Source: Mycobacteriales bacterium (GTDB lineage Bacteria > Actinomycetota > Actinomycetes > JAFAQI01). From it: DNA of 51,598 nucleotides. Positions within the stretch are counted from its first letter, which is position 1. Every line of letters starts with the position of its first letter. Both the position numbers and the translations under genes were made by a program. Positions 8,172-16,423 of the stretch are shown here, piece by piece. The stretch spans positions 1 through 51,598 of the forward strand of contig DATJSI010000128.1 of NCBI GenBank assembly GCA_035504215.1. The letters run 5' to 3'. The notes beneath the pieces were generated by a model. The model saw nothing but the letters and a program-made list of their open reading frames with translations, was not told the origin of the DNA and made no database searches.

Positions 8172-9029
8172 ATGACCGCACCCGTGATCGACGGCGCTGA
8201 GCTGGCCCGCAAGGCGCACCGGACGCTCGAACCGCTGCACATCATCGTGTACTTCTCGCCCGAGCCGTCCGAGGCCTATGCCGAGCTCGGCATCAAGGGG
8301 AGCATGCGCGGCTACTTCGCCTCCCGGTCGGCGGCCCTCGGCCGGGTCCCGGCGGAGGTCGTGATCGCCACGTTCTTCAACTTCTCGCCCGATCGGGTCC
8401 GCCGGGCGATCCCCGCGGTCTGGGACGTCACGACCCCGGAAGCGGTGCTCGAGGCCAGGCTCGCCGGGGCCGACCGCGCCTATCGGCGGATCCTCGGGGC
8501 CGAGCTGCTCGGCTCGGATGCGATCGCCGAGGCAGCGGCGCTGGCCCGGGAGGCGACCACGGTGCTCGGAGCCGAGGGCCATCCCCTGTACGCCGCTCAC
8601 GCCGCACTGCCCTGGCCGGAGCCGCCACACCTGCAGCTGTTCCACGCGCAGACCCTCCTGCGGGAACACCGCGGTGACGCCCACATCGCCGCCCTCGTGC
8701 TCGCCGGCCTCGGCCCGGTCGAGGCGATGATCAACTACGAACCGGTTGCAGACGGGCTTGCCACGTTGATGCAGCGCGAGACCCGGGGCTGGCCCGATGA
8801 GGCATGGGAAGCCGCCGCCGACCGCCTGCGCGACCGCGGCCTGCTGGCCGCCGACGGCACGCCGACAGAGGCGGGCGCCGCGCTGCGGGCCACGATCGAA
8901 GCCCAGACCGACGCGGCGGATGCAGCGCCGTACCTGCATCTCGGCGTCGAGCGAACGCAGCGGCTTCGCGAGCTGGCCCGGCCATGGTCGCGGGCGATCG
9001 CCCAGTCGTTGTTCGGAGGTACGCCGTGA
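8172..9029 (+). CDS. SCO6745-family protein
   Basis: 285 residues. The opening (ARKAHRTLEPLHIIVYFSPE followed by YAELGIKG-x-RGYFASRSAALG) and the segment VVIATFFNFSP are characteristic of the SCO6745 family, widespread in actinobacteria and of unknown biochemical function. The C-terminal part contains WPDEAWEAAADRLRDRGLLAADGTPTEAG, which looks like a winged-helix module, so a DNA- or ligand-binding role is possible but unproven. The stop overlaps the SDR start (GTGA), so the two proteins are probably made together. Confidence 0.75.
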   Translation: MTAPVIDGAELARKAHRTLEPLHIIVYFSPEPSEAYAELGIKGSMRGYFASRSAALGRVPAEVVIATFFNFSPDRVRRAIPAVWDVTTPEAVLEARLAGADRAYRRILGAELLGSDAIAEAAALAREATTVLGAEGHPLYAAHAALPWPEPPHLQLFHAQTLLREHRGDAHIAALVLAGLGPVEAMINYEPVADGLATLMQRETRGWPDEAWEAAADRLRDRGLLAADGTPTEAGAALRATIEAQTDAADAAPYLHLGVERTQRLRELARPWSRAIAQSLFGGTP

Positions 9030-9778
9030 CCGAACCGGACTTCACCGGGCAGGTGGCCTGGGTCACCGGCGGGGCTCAGGGCTTCGGCGCCGGCGCAGCC
9101 CGCCGGCTGGCCGGCCTCGGCGCACAGGTCGCCGTCTCGGACATCAACCGTGAGTCCGGGGAGCGGGTGGCCGCCGAGATCGGCGGGGTGTTCGTGCCCT
9201 GTGACGTCTCGGACCTCGACGACTGCCGGGCAGCCGTCGACGCGGTGCTCGAGCGGTTCGAGCGGCTCGACCTCGCGTTCCTCAATGCGGGGATCGCGAC
9301 CGGCTGCGGGCTCGGCGAGGACTTCGACCTGGCCGCCTACCGGCGCGCGATGGGGGTCAACCTCGACGGCGTGGCGTTCGGAGCGCACGCCTGCTTCGGC
9401 CCGATGAAGGCCGCCGGCGGCGGCTCGATCGTGGCGACCGCGAGCCTCGCCGGGCTGACCGGAACCGGCTTCGACCCGATCTACGGCGCGAACAAGCACG
9501 GTGTCGTGGGCCTCGTGCGCGCGATCGGCGAGGACTGGCCGCAACACGGGATCCGGGTCAACGCGATCTGCCCGGGCTTTTCCGACACCGCGATCGTCGA
9601 CCCGCTCCGCGAGCTGCTCGCGACCGAAGGTCTCGCGCTGATCCCGGTGGACATGGTGGTCGACGCGTTCCTCGCCGCGGCGACCAGCGGGCGCTCCGGC
9701 GAGTGCTGGTACATCCAACCGGGCCGCCCCGGCGAGGTCTTCCGCTTCCGCGGGATTCCCGGGCCACGGGTCGACTGA
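9026..9778 (+). CDS. short-chain dehydrogenase/reductase
   Basis: 250 residues. Nucleotide-binding motif TGGAQGFG (residues 14-21), LNAGIA, and catalytic Ser140, Tyr153 and Lys157 (YGANK) make it a classical SDR that should oxidise or reduce a hydroxyl/keto group with NAD(P). The substrate is unknown. GTG 9026 overlaps the previous stop and has GGAGG at 9015-9019. The C-terminus ends with FRGIPGPRVD instead of the usual SDR tail. Confidence 0.9.
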   Translation: MTEPDFTGQVAWVTGGAQGFGAGAARRLAGLGAQVAVSDINRESGERVAAEIGGVFVPCDVSDLDDCRAAVDAVLERFERLDLAFLNAGIATGCGLGEDFDLAAYRRAMGVNLDGVAFGAHACFGPMKAAGGGSIVATASLAGLTGTGFDPIYGANKHGVVGLVRAIGEDWPQHGIRVNAICPGFSDTAIVDPLRELLATEGLALIPVDMVVDAFLAAATSGRSGECWYIQPGRPGEVFRFRGIPGPRVD

Positions 9779-9847
9779 CCGGCCGCGTGGCGGAATACTT
9801 GCTCTCGCAACTACGTTGCAGGCGTCGACTTCGACAGGAGGCATGAG

Positions 9848-10834
9848 ATGCCCGCGGTAACCGTTGACGACCTGAGCACACTCGCCCGCGTACCCGTCCT
9901 CGAGGTGGCGAGCGCTGCCCCGCGTCCGGTGAAGGGTGTGACCGACGCGCCGCGCGGCTTCGAGGGCGAGGGCTTCCCGGTACGTCGCGCGTTCGCCGGC
10001 GTCGACCTCGCGGACCTCGACCCGTTCGTGCACATGGACCAGATGGGCGAGGTCGAGTACGCGCCGGGCGAGGCGAAGGGCACGGCCTGGCACCCGCACC
10101 GCGGGTTCGAGACCGTGACCTACATCATCGACGGCACCTTCGAGCACCAGGACTCGAACGGAGGCGGCGGCGTCATCACCAACGGGGACACCCAGTGGAT
10201 GACCGCCGGCGGAGGGATCCTGCACATCGAGCGGCCGCCCGAGGCGCTGGTCGCCAGCGGCGGCGTGTTCCACGGGATCCAGCTCTGGGTCAACCTGCCG
10301 CGAGCCCAGAAGCTGGTTGCGCCGCGCTACCAGGACCTGCGTGGCGGTCAGGTCGGGTTGCTGACCTCGCCCGATGCCGGCGCCCTGATCCGGGTCATCG
10401 CCGGCGAGATCGACGGCCACGCCGGTCCCGGTTCGACCTACACCCCGATGACGATGGTGCACGCGACGGTCGCACCCGGCGCGTCTCTGACGTTGCCGTG
10501 GCGCACCGACTTCAACGCCTTGGGTTACGTGCTCGCCGGCCGTGGCACCGCCGGCCCGGAGCAGGTCGAGATCAGCACCGGCCGGCTCGTGGTCTTCGGG
10601 TCCGGCGGCAGCATCACCGTGTCGGCCGCCGCGGGCCAGGACGCCCGGCATGCCGCCGGCCTCGACATCCTGCTGCTCGGCGGTCAGCCGATCCGGGAGC
10701 CGGTCGCGTGGATGGGCCCGTTCGTGATGAACACCAAGGCCGAGGTGCTGCAGGCGTTCGAGGACTACCAGGCCGGGCGGCTCGGCTCGATTCCCGCCGT
10801 GCACGGCGCACCGACTGACCTCGTCACCGGCTGA
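9848..10834 (+). CDS. pirin family protein
   Basis: 328 residues with two cupin domains. The N-terminal cupin has HPHRGFETVTYIIDG and ends with GGGILHIE, carrying the metal-binding His/Glu residues of pirins. Pirins bind iron; some are quercetin 2,3-dioxygenases, others act as redox-sensitive regulators, so the exact role is open. AGGAGG is seen at the usual distance before ATG 9848, and a short GCAAC/GTTGC inverted repeat precedes it. It runs toward the sulfotransferase-like gene with four bases between stops. Confidence 0.88.
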   Translation: MPAVTVDDLSTLARVPVLEVASAAPRPVKGVTDAPRGFEGEGFPVRRAFAGVDLADLDPFVHMDQMGEVEYAPGEAKGTAWHPHRGFETVTYIIDGTFEHQDSNGGGGVITNGDTQWMTAGGGILHIERPPEALVASGGVFHGIQLWVNLPRAQKLVAPRYQDLRGGQVGLLTSPDAGALIRVIAGEIDGHAGPGSTYTPMTMVHATVAPGASLTLPWRTDFNALGYVLAGRGTAGPEQVEISTGRLVVFGSGGSITVSAAAGQDARHAAGLDILLLGGQPIREPVAWMGPFVMNTKAEVLQAFEDYQAGRLGSIPAVHGAPTDLVTG

Positions 10835-10838
10835 CCGC

Positions 10839-12032
10839 TCATCTCCCGCCGACCCGGCGGCGGATCCGCCGGCGCACTCGTGCCACGACCCCGGCTCTGG
10901 GTGGCGGTGCCGGCGTGGACGCCGACCCGCTGGTCTCGGCAGTGGCCACCTCGGCCTCCAGCTCCGCCATCCGCAGCACAGCTCGGTCGAGCAGGTTGCG
11001 AAGCGCTGAGCGCTCCTGGCGAACCCGCCACAGCATCTCGTCCGGGTCGACCGGTACGTCGAGCTGCGGCACGACGAGCTCGCGGGTGCGTACCTCGGCG
11101 TACCAGTCGGGGACCTCGCCGCTTCGCCAGTGCTCGAGCTCCCCATGCGGGTCGACCACGTCCACCCCGGCGCCCGGATCGGCGAGGAACTCGCTTTCGG
11201 CCTTCGTGGCCGCCCAGAACGCGGGCGGTAGCTCGTAGGCGTCGGCGAGCTCGGGCCGCTCGGCGTACCGGGGTTCGGCCGGCTTCAGCGCCGCGATGAG
11301 CGGCCGGCCACCCCCGTCAACCGTCCCGAGCGAGAGGTCGAGCCGGTTGATCCGGCGCAGCACCTCGACGTCGACACCCATCGACACGTTGTGCGTCCGG
11401 GCCGGCCTGAGCCCGGCCGGCCAGGTCAGCCCGGCAAGCTCGCTCAGGTCCTGGGCAAGGTCGTCCTCCGGCGGGTTGGTGCGGACCACGCGAATGATGT
11501 GGCGCGCGGCGGGGATCAGCTCGGTCAGCTGCTGCAGCCGACCCTCGGCGAGCGATGCGAACGCCATGATGTCCTCGGCCGCGTCACGTGGGTACTGGCT
11601 GGAGCCGTGCTTGACCAGCTCCTGCCACCCTGAGCACCACCGGTGCACCGGGCGAGTGGCCGTGAACACCGCGGTGACATCGTGACCCGAGAGCAGGGTG
11701 CCGAGCCGGTCGACGTCCTCCGGCTCGACCCGGTCGAGCTCCTCGGTCGAGATCAGAAGCGTCTGAACACCGCGCCGCTCGGCCGCCTTGAGCACGTCGG
11801 CGAGGTCGCCCTTGTGCGCGCTACGGGTCGCCGACCAGATCAGGTCGTTGGCCCGGCGCTCGGTGAACGCGACCAGCAGCGGCCAGACGAAAGCGTGATG
11901 GCCCGGGTGGCGGGCGCCCTTCTGGCCCGGATACCAAACGCCTTCGCCACCGCGAGCGAAGGCCTGCCGCCACATGTGCTGCACCGATGTCGTCCCGGAC
12001 TTGTGCAGGCCGGCATGCAGCACGATGCGCAT
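10839..12032 (-). CDS. sulfotransferase-like protein
   Basis: 397 residues. The start MRIVLHAGLHKSGTTSVQ is the 5'-phosphosulfate-binding P-loop-like motif of PAPS-dependent sulfotransferases, and VFTATRPVHRWCSGWQELV resembles the 3'-phosphate-binding region (R-x(n)-S-x-W). The C-terminal 90 residues include a likely coiled coil (residues about 340-375) and a basic tail RVRRRIRRRVGG. Acceptor unknown; a polar lipid or glycan is plausible. ATG 12032 is supported by TAACCT six bases upstream; GTG 12038 is the alternative. Confidence 0.75.
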   Translation of the reverse strand: MRIVLHAGLHKSGTTSVQHMWRQAFARGGEGVWYPGQKGARHPGHHAFVWPLLVAFTERRANDLIWSATRSAHKGDLADVLKAAERRGVQTLLISTEELDRVEPEDVDRLGTLLSGHDVTAVFTATRPVHRWCSGWQELVKHGSSQYPRDAAEDIMAFASLAEGRLQQLTELIPAARHIIRVVRTNPPEDDLAQDLSELAGLTWPAGLRPARTHNVSMGVDVEVLRRINRLDLSLGTVDGGGRPLIAALKPAEPRYAERPELADAYELPPAFWAATKAESEFLADPGAGVDVVDPHGELEHWRSGEVPDWYAEVRTRELVVPQLDVPVDPDEMLWRVRQERSALRNLLDRAVLRMAELEAEVATAETSGSASTPAPPPRAGVVARVRRRIRRRVGGR

Positions 12033-12038
12033 CCGCAC

Positions 12039-12044
12039 AGGTTA
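12039..12044 (-). promoter_or_regulatory. putative -10 box, leaderless promoter of the sulfotransferase-like gene
   Basis: TAACCT on the minus strand ends six bases before ATG 12032; a second candidate, TACGGT, lies nine bases upstream of GTG 12038. Confidence 0.35.
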
Positions 12045-12090
12045 CGGACCGTAGCCGGCCGACGCCGGGTGCCGGGTGCGAGCGAGCCGG

Positions 12091-13632
12091 CTACTTCCCG
12101 ACCGTCACCGTTGTGCTGGCGGTCGGCCCGGTGCCGGCCTTGCTCAGCGCAGCCACCCGCACCGTGTAGGTGCCCGCCGCCAGCTTGGCGACCGACTCGG
12201 TCAGGACTTTCGCGCTCACCTTCGCGGAGTGCTTCCCCGGCGCGAGCGTGACCAGGTATCCGCTCACCGGGGACGCCCCCGAGACCGAGTGCGGCGCCTG
12301 CCACGTGATCGTGACGGTCGATCCCTTCGCCTTCGCCGACAGCTGCGCGGGTGCCGCCGGCAGCGGGGTGGGACGGAACCAGGTGCTGCCGAAGCCGAGC
12401 GTGGCCTGTAGGGCACTGCCGGACAGCTGCACCGACGAGTGCGAACCGACCAGCGTCAGCTCGGTGACGCGGCCGCCCCACAAGCCGTCGCCGTCGCGGC
12501 CGGTGATGTCGATGTCCTCGAGCTTTCCGAGCTTCGGGTACGCCGCCTCGAGCGTGCTGGCCGCCACGCTGCGGGTCCAGGCGTGATCGGTGTTGGGGAT
12601 CGCGCCGTCGTACGGGTCGGCCTCGCTGGGCAGGTAGGACACGCCGCCGGACACCGTCCAGCCGCCGTCCGCGGATGCGTACTGCGCCATGATCGCTCGG
12701 TTGTGCCCGTCCACGATCGTTTCGCCGGCCGTTGCGTTGACCGCGTTCGTGGTGCGCGCAGTTTCGATCCCGACGCCGCCGTAGGCCTGGTCGCGGGTGT
12801 CGCCGTCGACGTCGTACCAGCTGGCCTTCGGGTTGTTCAGCCCGTGCCGCGCGTAGGAACGCGAGGCGACCGCCTGGGCCTGCAACGCCGCGGTCGGCCA
12901 TGACGACGACATCTCCGCCGGCACCACGGAGTAGAGGTACTGCTCGACGTTGACGTCGTTGACCGCTTCCATCGCTCCCGACTCGATCTCGGCTACTACC
13001 GAACCGCGGTAGCTGATCGGACCGCTCGGCGTCACGACGGGGATCTGCTCTGCCGTGTCACTGATGGTCGCGCCGGACCCGAACGTCTTGACGGTGTGCC
13101 ACGTGCCCGAAACGCTCTCACGCAACAGCACCGAGGAGCCCTGCTTCTGCAGTCGCCAGCCGGCGATCGCCTTCTTCTTCGCGGTCTTCCTGGCGAGCAC
13201 CAGAGTCTTGCCGCCGCTCGGCGTCACCGACAGCCCGAGCGCGGGCTTGACCTGGACATAACCGCGTCCCGACGCGTCGGTCGCGGACAAAAGCACGCGA
13301 ATGGTGCGCTGCGTCGACTTCGTCGCCAGGGTCGTGTGGGGGTAGTAGAAGTGCAGGACCTGGTTCATCGACAGGTGGTCGACCTTCACCGCGCCATAGG
13401 CACCCCATTGCGACATGCCGTGACCGTGGCCGTTGCCCCGGCCATGAATCGTGTAGACGCCGCCCGGCGGCACCGGATAGACCTCGTGGCGGGCGGTCCC
13501 GGCCGCGTTCGCCGGGGTAGGCAAACCGGTCGTCAGGGCGAGCAGGACCGGCACGGACAGCGTCGCCGCCAACCCCAGAACCGCGGGCCGCGTGCGCCGA
13601 TGGGCAGCGGAAGAATGCGTCACACCTGTCAC
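12091..13632 (-). CDS. secreted SpoIID/LytB-domain protein with fibronectin type III tail
   Basis: 513 residues. After a signal peptide (about residues 15-43) the protein shows the SpoIID/LytB domain: RGNGHGHGMSQWGAYGA, then VVPAEMSSSWPTAALQAQAVASRSYA and DTRDQAYGG. SpoIID of Bacillus cleaves denuded glycan strands during engulfment; in actinobacteria such proteins are general wall proteins of unclear activity. Residues about 420-510 form a fibronectin type III-like module, a common wall- or carbohydrate-contact module. GTG 13632 is used; GTG 13623 is in frame too. It diverges from the LCP gene. Confidence 0.85.
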   Translation of the reverse strand: MTGVTHSSAAHRRTRPAVLGLAATLSVPVLLALTTGLPTPANAAGTARHEVYPVPPGGVYTIHGRGNGHGHGMSQWGAYGAVKVDHLSMNQVLHFYYPHTTLATKSTQRTIRVLLSATDASGRGYVQVKPALGLSVTPSGGKTLVLARKTAKKKAIAGWRLQKQGSSVLLRESVSGTWHTVKTFGSGATISDTAEQIPVVTPSGPISYRGSVVAEIESGAMEAVNDVNVEQYLYSVVPAEMSSSWPTAALQAQAVASRSYARHGLNNPKASWYDVDGDTRDQAYGGVGIETARTTNAVNATAGETIVDGHNRAIMAQYASADGGWTVSGGVSYLPSEADPYDGAIPNTDHAWTRSVAASTLEAAYPKLGKLEDIDITGRDGDGLWGGRVTELTLVGSHSSVQLSGSALQATLGFGSTWFRPTPLPAAPAQLSAKAKGSTVTITWQAPHSVSGASPVSGYLVTLAPGKHSAKVSAKVLTESVAKLAAGTYTVRVAALSKAGTGPTASTTVTVGK

Positions 13633-13802
13633 AATCGTCCCAACCCTAGGGCGTCTTGACCCGATCTGCCGGTTCTTCGCCGGTCTCGAACGCGGCGTCC
13701 GCCAACCCTGAATCGACCTTCAGCGTCTCCTCAGCAACCGCGACCTATCCTGAGAATTGCATCGGCCGGGTTACCAGCCGTCTAACGAGGAGCAACTTTT
13801 TC

Positions 13803-15284
13803 GTGACGACCCCGCTGTCGTCCGCGCCGCCGCCACGCCCTCCGGAACGCTGGAGGCGGGTGCTGAAGTGGACGTCGATCACCGTCGCCGTCGTCGTCGT
13901 CCTCGCCGCGGGCGGCGGCTACCTGCTCTACCGGCACTTCACCGGCCAGATCACGACCGACCCGGTGGTCGTTCCACCGTCCGTTCAGAGCGCGGCCCCG
14001 AAGCTGGTCCAGAACGCCGAGAACTTCCTGCTCATGGGATCGGACAGCCGGCAGGGCGCGAGCGGCAGGGGTACCGGCGGCAGCTCGATCCAGGGCGCGC
14101 GATCCGACACGACGATCCTGCTGCACCTGTCGGCAGGCGGCCGCAAAGCCACGATGGTGAGCATCCCGCGCGACTCCTGGGTGCACATCCCGTCCTGCGT
14201 CATCGGGCCGAACGGCCAGAAGTCACAGCCGACGTGGGGGAAGTTCAACGAGGCGTTCTCGATCGGCGAACAAGCCGGCCCGAAGTACGCACCGAGCTGC
14301 GCGATCACGACGGTCGAGGCGCTCACCCACGTCCACATCGACCACTACGCGGTCATCAACTTCATCGGCTTCGAGAAGGTGGTCGACGCGCTCGGCGGCG
14401 TGCGGATGTGCGTCGCGACGCCGCTCGACGACCCGATCGTGCACACCGCGGACGGTTATCACGGCAGCGGGCTGAAGCTGCCGGCCGGCCAGAACGTCGA
14501 GATCGACGGCACGCAAGCGCTCGCGTTGATGCGTGCGCGCTACGCGCTCGACGGAGGCGGTGACCTGCCGCGGATCAAGCGCCAGCAGGAGTTCATCGGC
14601 GCGGTGATCCGCAAGGCGTTCAGCACCGGGCTGCTGCTCGATCCGTTCAAGCTGGCCAAGGTGATCGATGCCGGCACGAAGTCCCTCCAGACCGATGGCT
14701 TCGGCCTGCGGGACATGATCCGGCTCGCGAGGGCGATCCACGGCGCCGGGGCGAACGGCATCCAGCTGTTGACCGTGCCGCTCGACAACGTCCTTCCGCC
14801 CGGGGTGCCGACCGCGGACGTCGCGTGGGACCCGGTGAAGTCGACCGAGTTGTTCAACGCGATCCGGCACGACCGGCCGATCCCGAACAGCGCCAAGGCG
14901 AGCAGGGCATCCGGCCCGCCGCTCACGATCCCGCCGAGCGACATCAATGTCGTCGTGGAGAACGGCACGACCGAGAGCGGCCTCGCCCACCAGGTCGCGG
15001 AAGCGTTGACCGCCAAGGGATTTCACGTGGTCAGCACCGGCAAGGCGGCGCAGCGCAACTACACCTCGACGCTGGTGGAGTACGGCACCGACAAGATCCA
15101 GTCGTCTCAGACCGTGACGGAGTCGATCCCGGGCGCAACCAGCAAGCTGGCGCTACAACCGGGCGCGACCGTCACCGTCATCGTCGGCAGTAACTACACG
15201 ACGGTCCGCGCAGTCAAAATCAGCAGCGGTTCCCAGTCGACGATCGCTCCGACCACAGCGAGCCACGAAGGGTGCCTCAGCTAG
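13803..15284 (+). CDS. LytR-CpsA-Psr (LCP) family protein with LytR_C domain
   Basis: 493 residues: short cytoplasmic N-terminus, one membrane helix (about 20-42), LCP domain (about 80-300) and LytR_C domain (about 375-470). Hallmarks are LLMGSDSR, RSDTTILLHL, VSIPRDSWV, KFNEAFSIG, IDHYAVINFIGF and RIKRQQEFIGAV, containing the Asp/Arg residues that hold the polyprenyl pyrophosphate. LCP enzymes attach glycopolymers such as arabinogalactan or teichoic acid to peptidoglycan. GTG 13803 has GAGGAG at 13787-13792; the frame extends upstream to 13656 without a domain. Confidence 0.92.
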   Translation: MTTPLSSAPPPRPPERWRRVLKWTSITVAVVVVLAAGGGYLLYRHFTGQITTDPVVVPPSVQSAAPKLVQNAENFLLMGSDSRQGASGRGTGGSSIQGARSDTTILLHLSAGGRKATMVSIPRDSWVHIPSCVIGPNGQKSQPTWGKFNEAFSIGEQAGPKYAPSCAITTVEALTHVHIDHYAVINFIGFEKVVDALGGVRMCVATPLDDPIVHTADGYHGSGLKLPAGQNVEIDGTQALALMRARYALDGGGDLPRIKRQQEFIGAVIRKAFSTGLLLDPFKLAKVIDAGTKSLQTDGFGLRDMIRLARAIHGAGANGIQLLTVPLDNVLPPGVPTADVAWDPVKSTELFNAIRHDRPIPNSAKASRASGPPLTIPPSDINVVVENGTTESGLAHQVAEALTAKGFHVVSTGKAAQRNYTSTLVEYGTDKIQSSQTVTESIPGATSKLALQPGATVTVIVGSNYTTVRAVKISSGSQSTIAPTTASHEGCLS

Positions 15285-15313
15285 CTGCGCCTCGCGTCAT
15301 CGGCGGCGGCGTG

Positions 15314-15335
15314 GCACTGCCCGGTCTGGCAGTGC
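15314..15335. terminator. bidirectional terminator between LCP and glycosyltransferase genes
   Basis: Perfect 8-bp inverted repeat GCACTGCC/GGCAGTGC with a six-base loop, placed between two convergent genes and touching the glycosyltransferase stop codon. There is no clear U-tract, as is usual in high-GC actinobacteria. Confidence 0.55.
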
Positions 15336-16319
15336 TCACTTCGCCACCGACCGCCACGAGGACAGGAAGCCGGCGCCCCACGACATGTGCATCGTGGCGA
15401 TGACACCGGGAAGCGCGAGCCGGGAGCGGAGCGGCAGGCCGCGCCCGACGACCAGCGAACCGACCAGGACGAGGAGCAGGTAGCCGCCCGGCACTGTCAA
15501 CGCCCACAGCGACAGAAACGTCGAAAGTATGAGACCCGCAGCCACCCCGACCAACGCCGCGGGTGGGGCTAGATAGCGAAGGTTGACCGAACCAGGATGA
15601 GTACGAATCACCTCTCGTCGCCAGCGACCGTAGTGGAAATACTGCTGGGCGAGCGCGGCCAAGGAGTGCCGCGGCCGGTAGGAGACCGACAGGGTCGGCG
15701 AGAACCACACCAGCCCGCCGGTGGAGCGAATCCGGTAGTTCATCTCCCAGTCCTGCGCGCGCGCAAAGGTCTCGTCGTACCCGCCGACTCGCTCGAGCGC
15801 GGTACGGCGGAACACCCCGAGGTAGACCGTGTCCGCTGGGCCCTCCGTTCCCCCGACGTGGAACGGCGCGTTGCCGACGCCCAGCTTGCTGGTCATAGCC
15901 GCCGCGATCGCGCGCTCGAGGCCGGTCTCGCCCCGAGCGGACATCAGCCCACCGACGTTGTCGGCGCCGGTGCGCTCGAGGGTGTCCACGGCGTTGCGCA
16001 GGTAGTCCGCCGGAATCACCGAGTGCCCGTCGACACGCGCCACGATCGGGAACCGGCTCGCGGCGACCGCAAGGTTCAGCCCGTTCGGTGTGCGCCCGGT
16101 CGGGTTCGCGACGAGGCTCACCCGCGGATCGTCCGCGAGCTCCTTCGCGACCGCGTCGGACCGGTCGCGCGAAGGGCCGAGCGCCAGCACGACTTCGAGT
16201 TCGCCCGGGTAGTCCTGGTCCAGCACCGATCGGACCGCCGAGCGCAGATGGCGCTCCTCGTTGAGCACCGGGAGAACGACGGACACGGCCGGCATGGGCT
16301 GCGGTGTGGCGCTGGTCAT
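15336..16319 (-). CDS. family 2 glycosyltransferase (ExoA-like)
   Basis: 327 residues. GT-A fold at residues 1-230: VSVVLPVLNEERHL, the DxD-like RVDGHS, and the acceptor-side AQDWEMNYRIR (ED/QDWE motif). Two or three membrane helices follow (about 245-310), so it works at the membrane, probably adding a sugar to a lipid-linked intermediate. It resembles succinoglycan ExoA-type transferases. Lying between two LCP genes, it likely builds the glycopolymer that those ligases attach. ATG 16319 has TAGCGT eight bases upstream. Confidence 0.87.
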   Translation of the reverse strand: MTSATPQPMPAVSVVLPVLNEERHLRSAVRSVLDQDYPGELEVVLALGPSRDRSDAVAKELADDPRVSLVANPTGRTPNGLNLAVAASRFPIVARVDGHSVIPADYLRNAVDTLERTGADNVGGLMSARGETGLERAIAAAMTSKLGVGNAPFHVGGTEGPADTVYLGVFRRTALERVGGYDETFARAQDWEMNYRIRSTGGLVWFSPTLSVSYRPRHSLAALAQQYFHYGRWRREVIRTHPGSVNLRYLAPPAALVGVAAGLILSTFLSLWALTVPGGYLLLVLVGSLVVGRGLPLRSRLALPGVIATMHMSWGAGFLSSWRSVAK

Positions 16320-16327
16320 CCCGCGGC

Positions 16328-16333
16328 ACGCTA
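16328..16333 (-). promoter_or_regulatory. putative -10 box, near-leaderless promoter of the glycosyltransferase
   Basis: TAGCGT on the minus strand ends eight bases before ATG 16319; no good Shine-Dalgarno. Confidence 0.3.
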
Positions 16334-16423
16334 CCGCGTGGCGTCCCGGGCGATCACGACGCACTCACCTAGCATCGATTCCGGGTCGGCCCCATATGTC
16401 CCCATCGTCGGAGGTTCCAGCAA

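Noticed and set aside
7837-8181. 115-residue extension of the Rpf-like protein
   Set aside because: The stretch is the c-di-AMP riboswitch and promoter; GTG 7836 has a ribosome binding site and opens the signal peptide.
8735-11146. 803-codon open frame on the minus strand
   Set aside because: It is antisense to the SDR and pirin genes and consists of Arg/Gly/Pro-rich shadow sequence without any domain.
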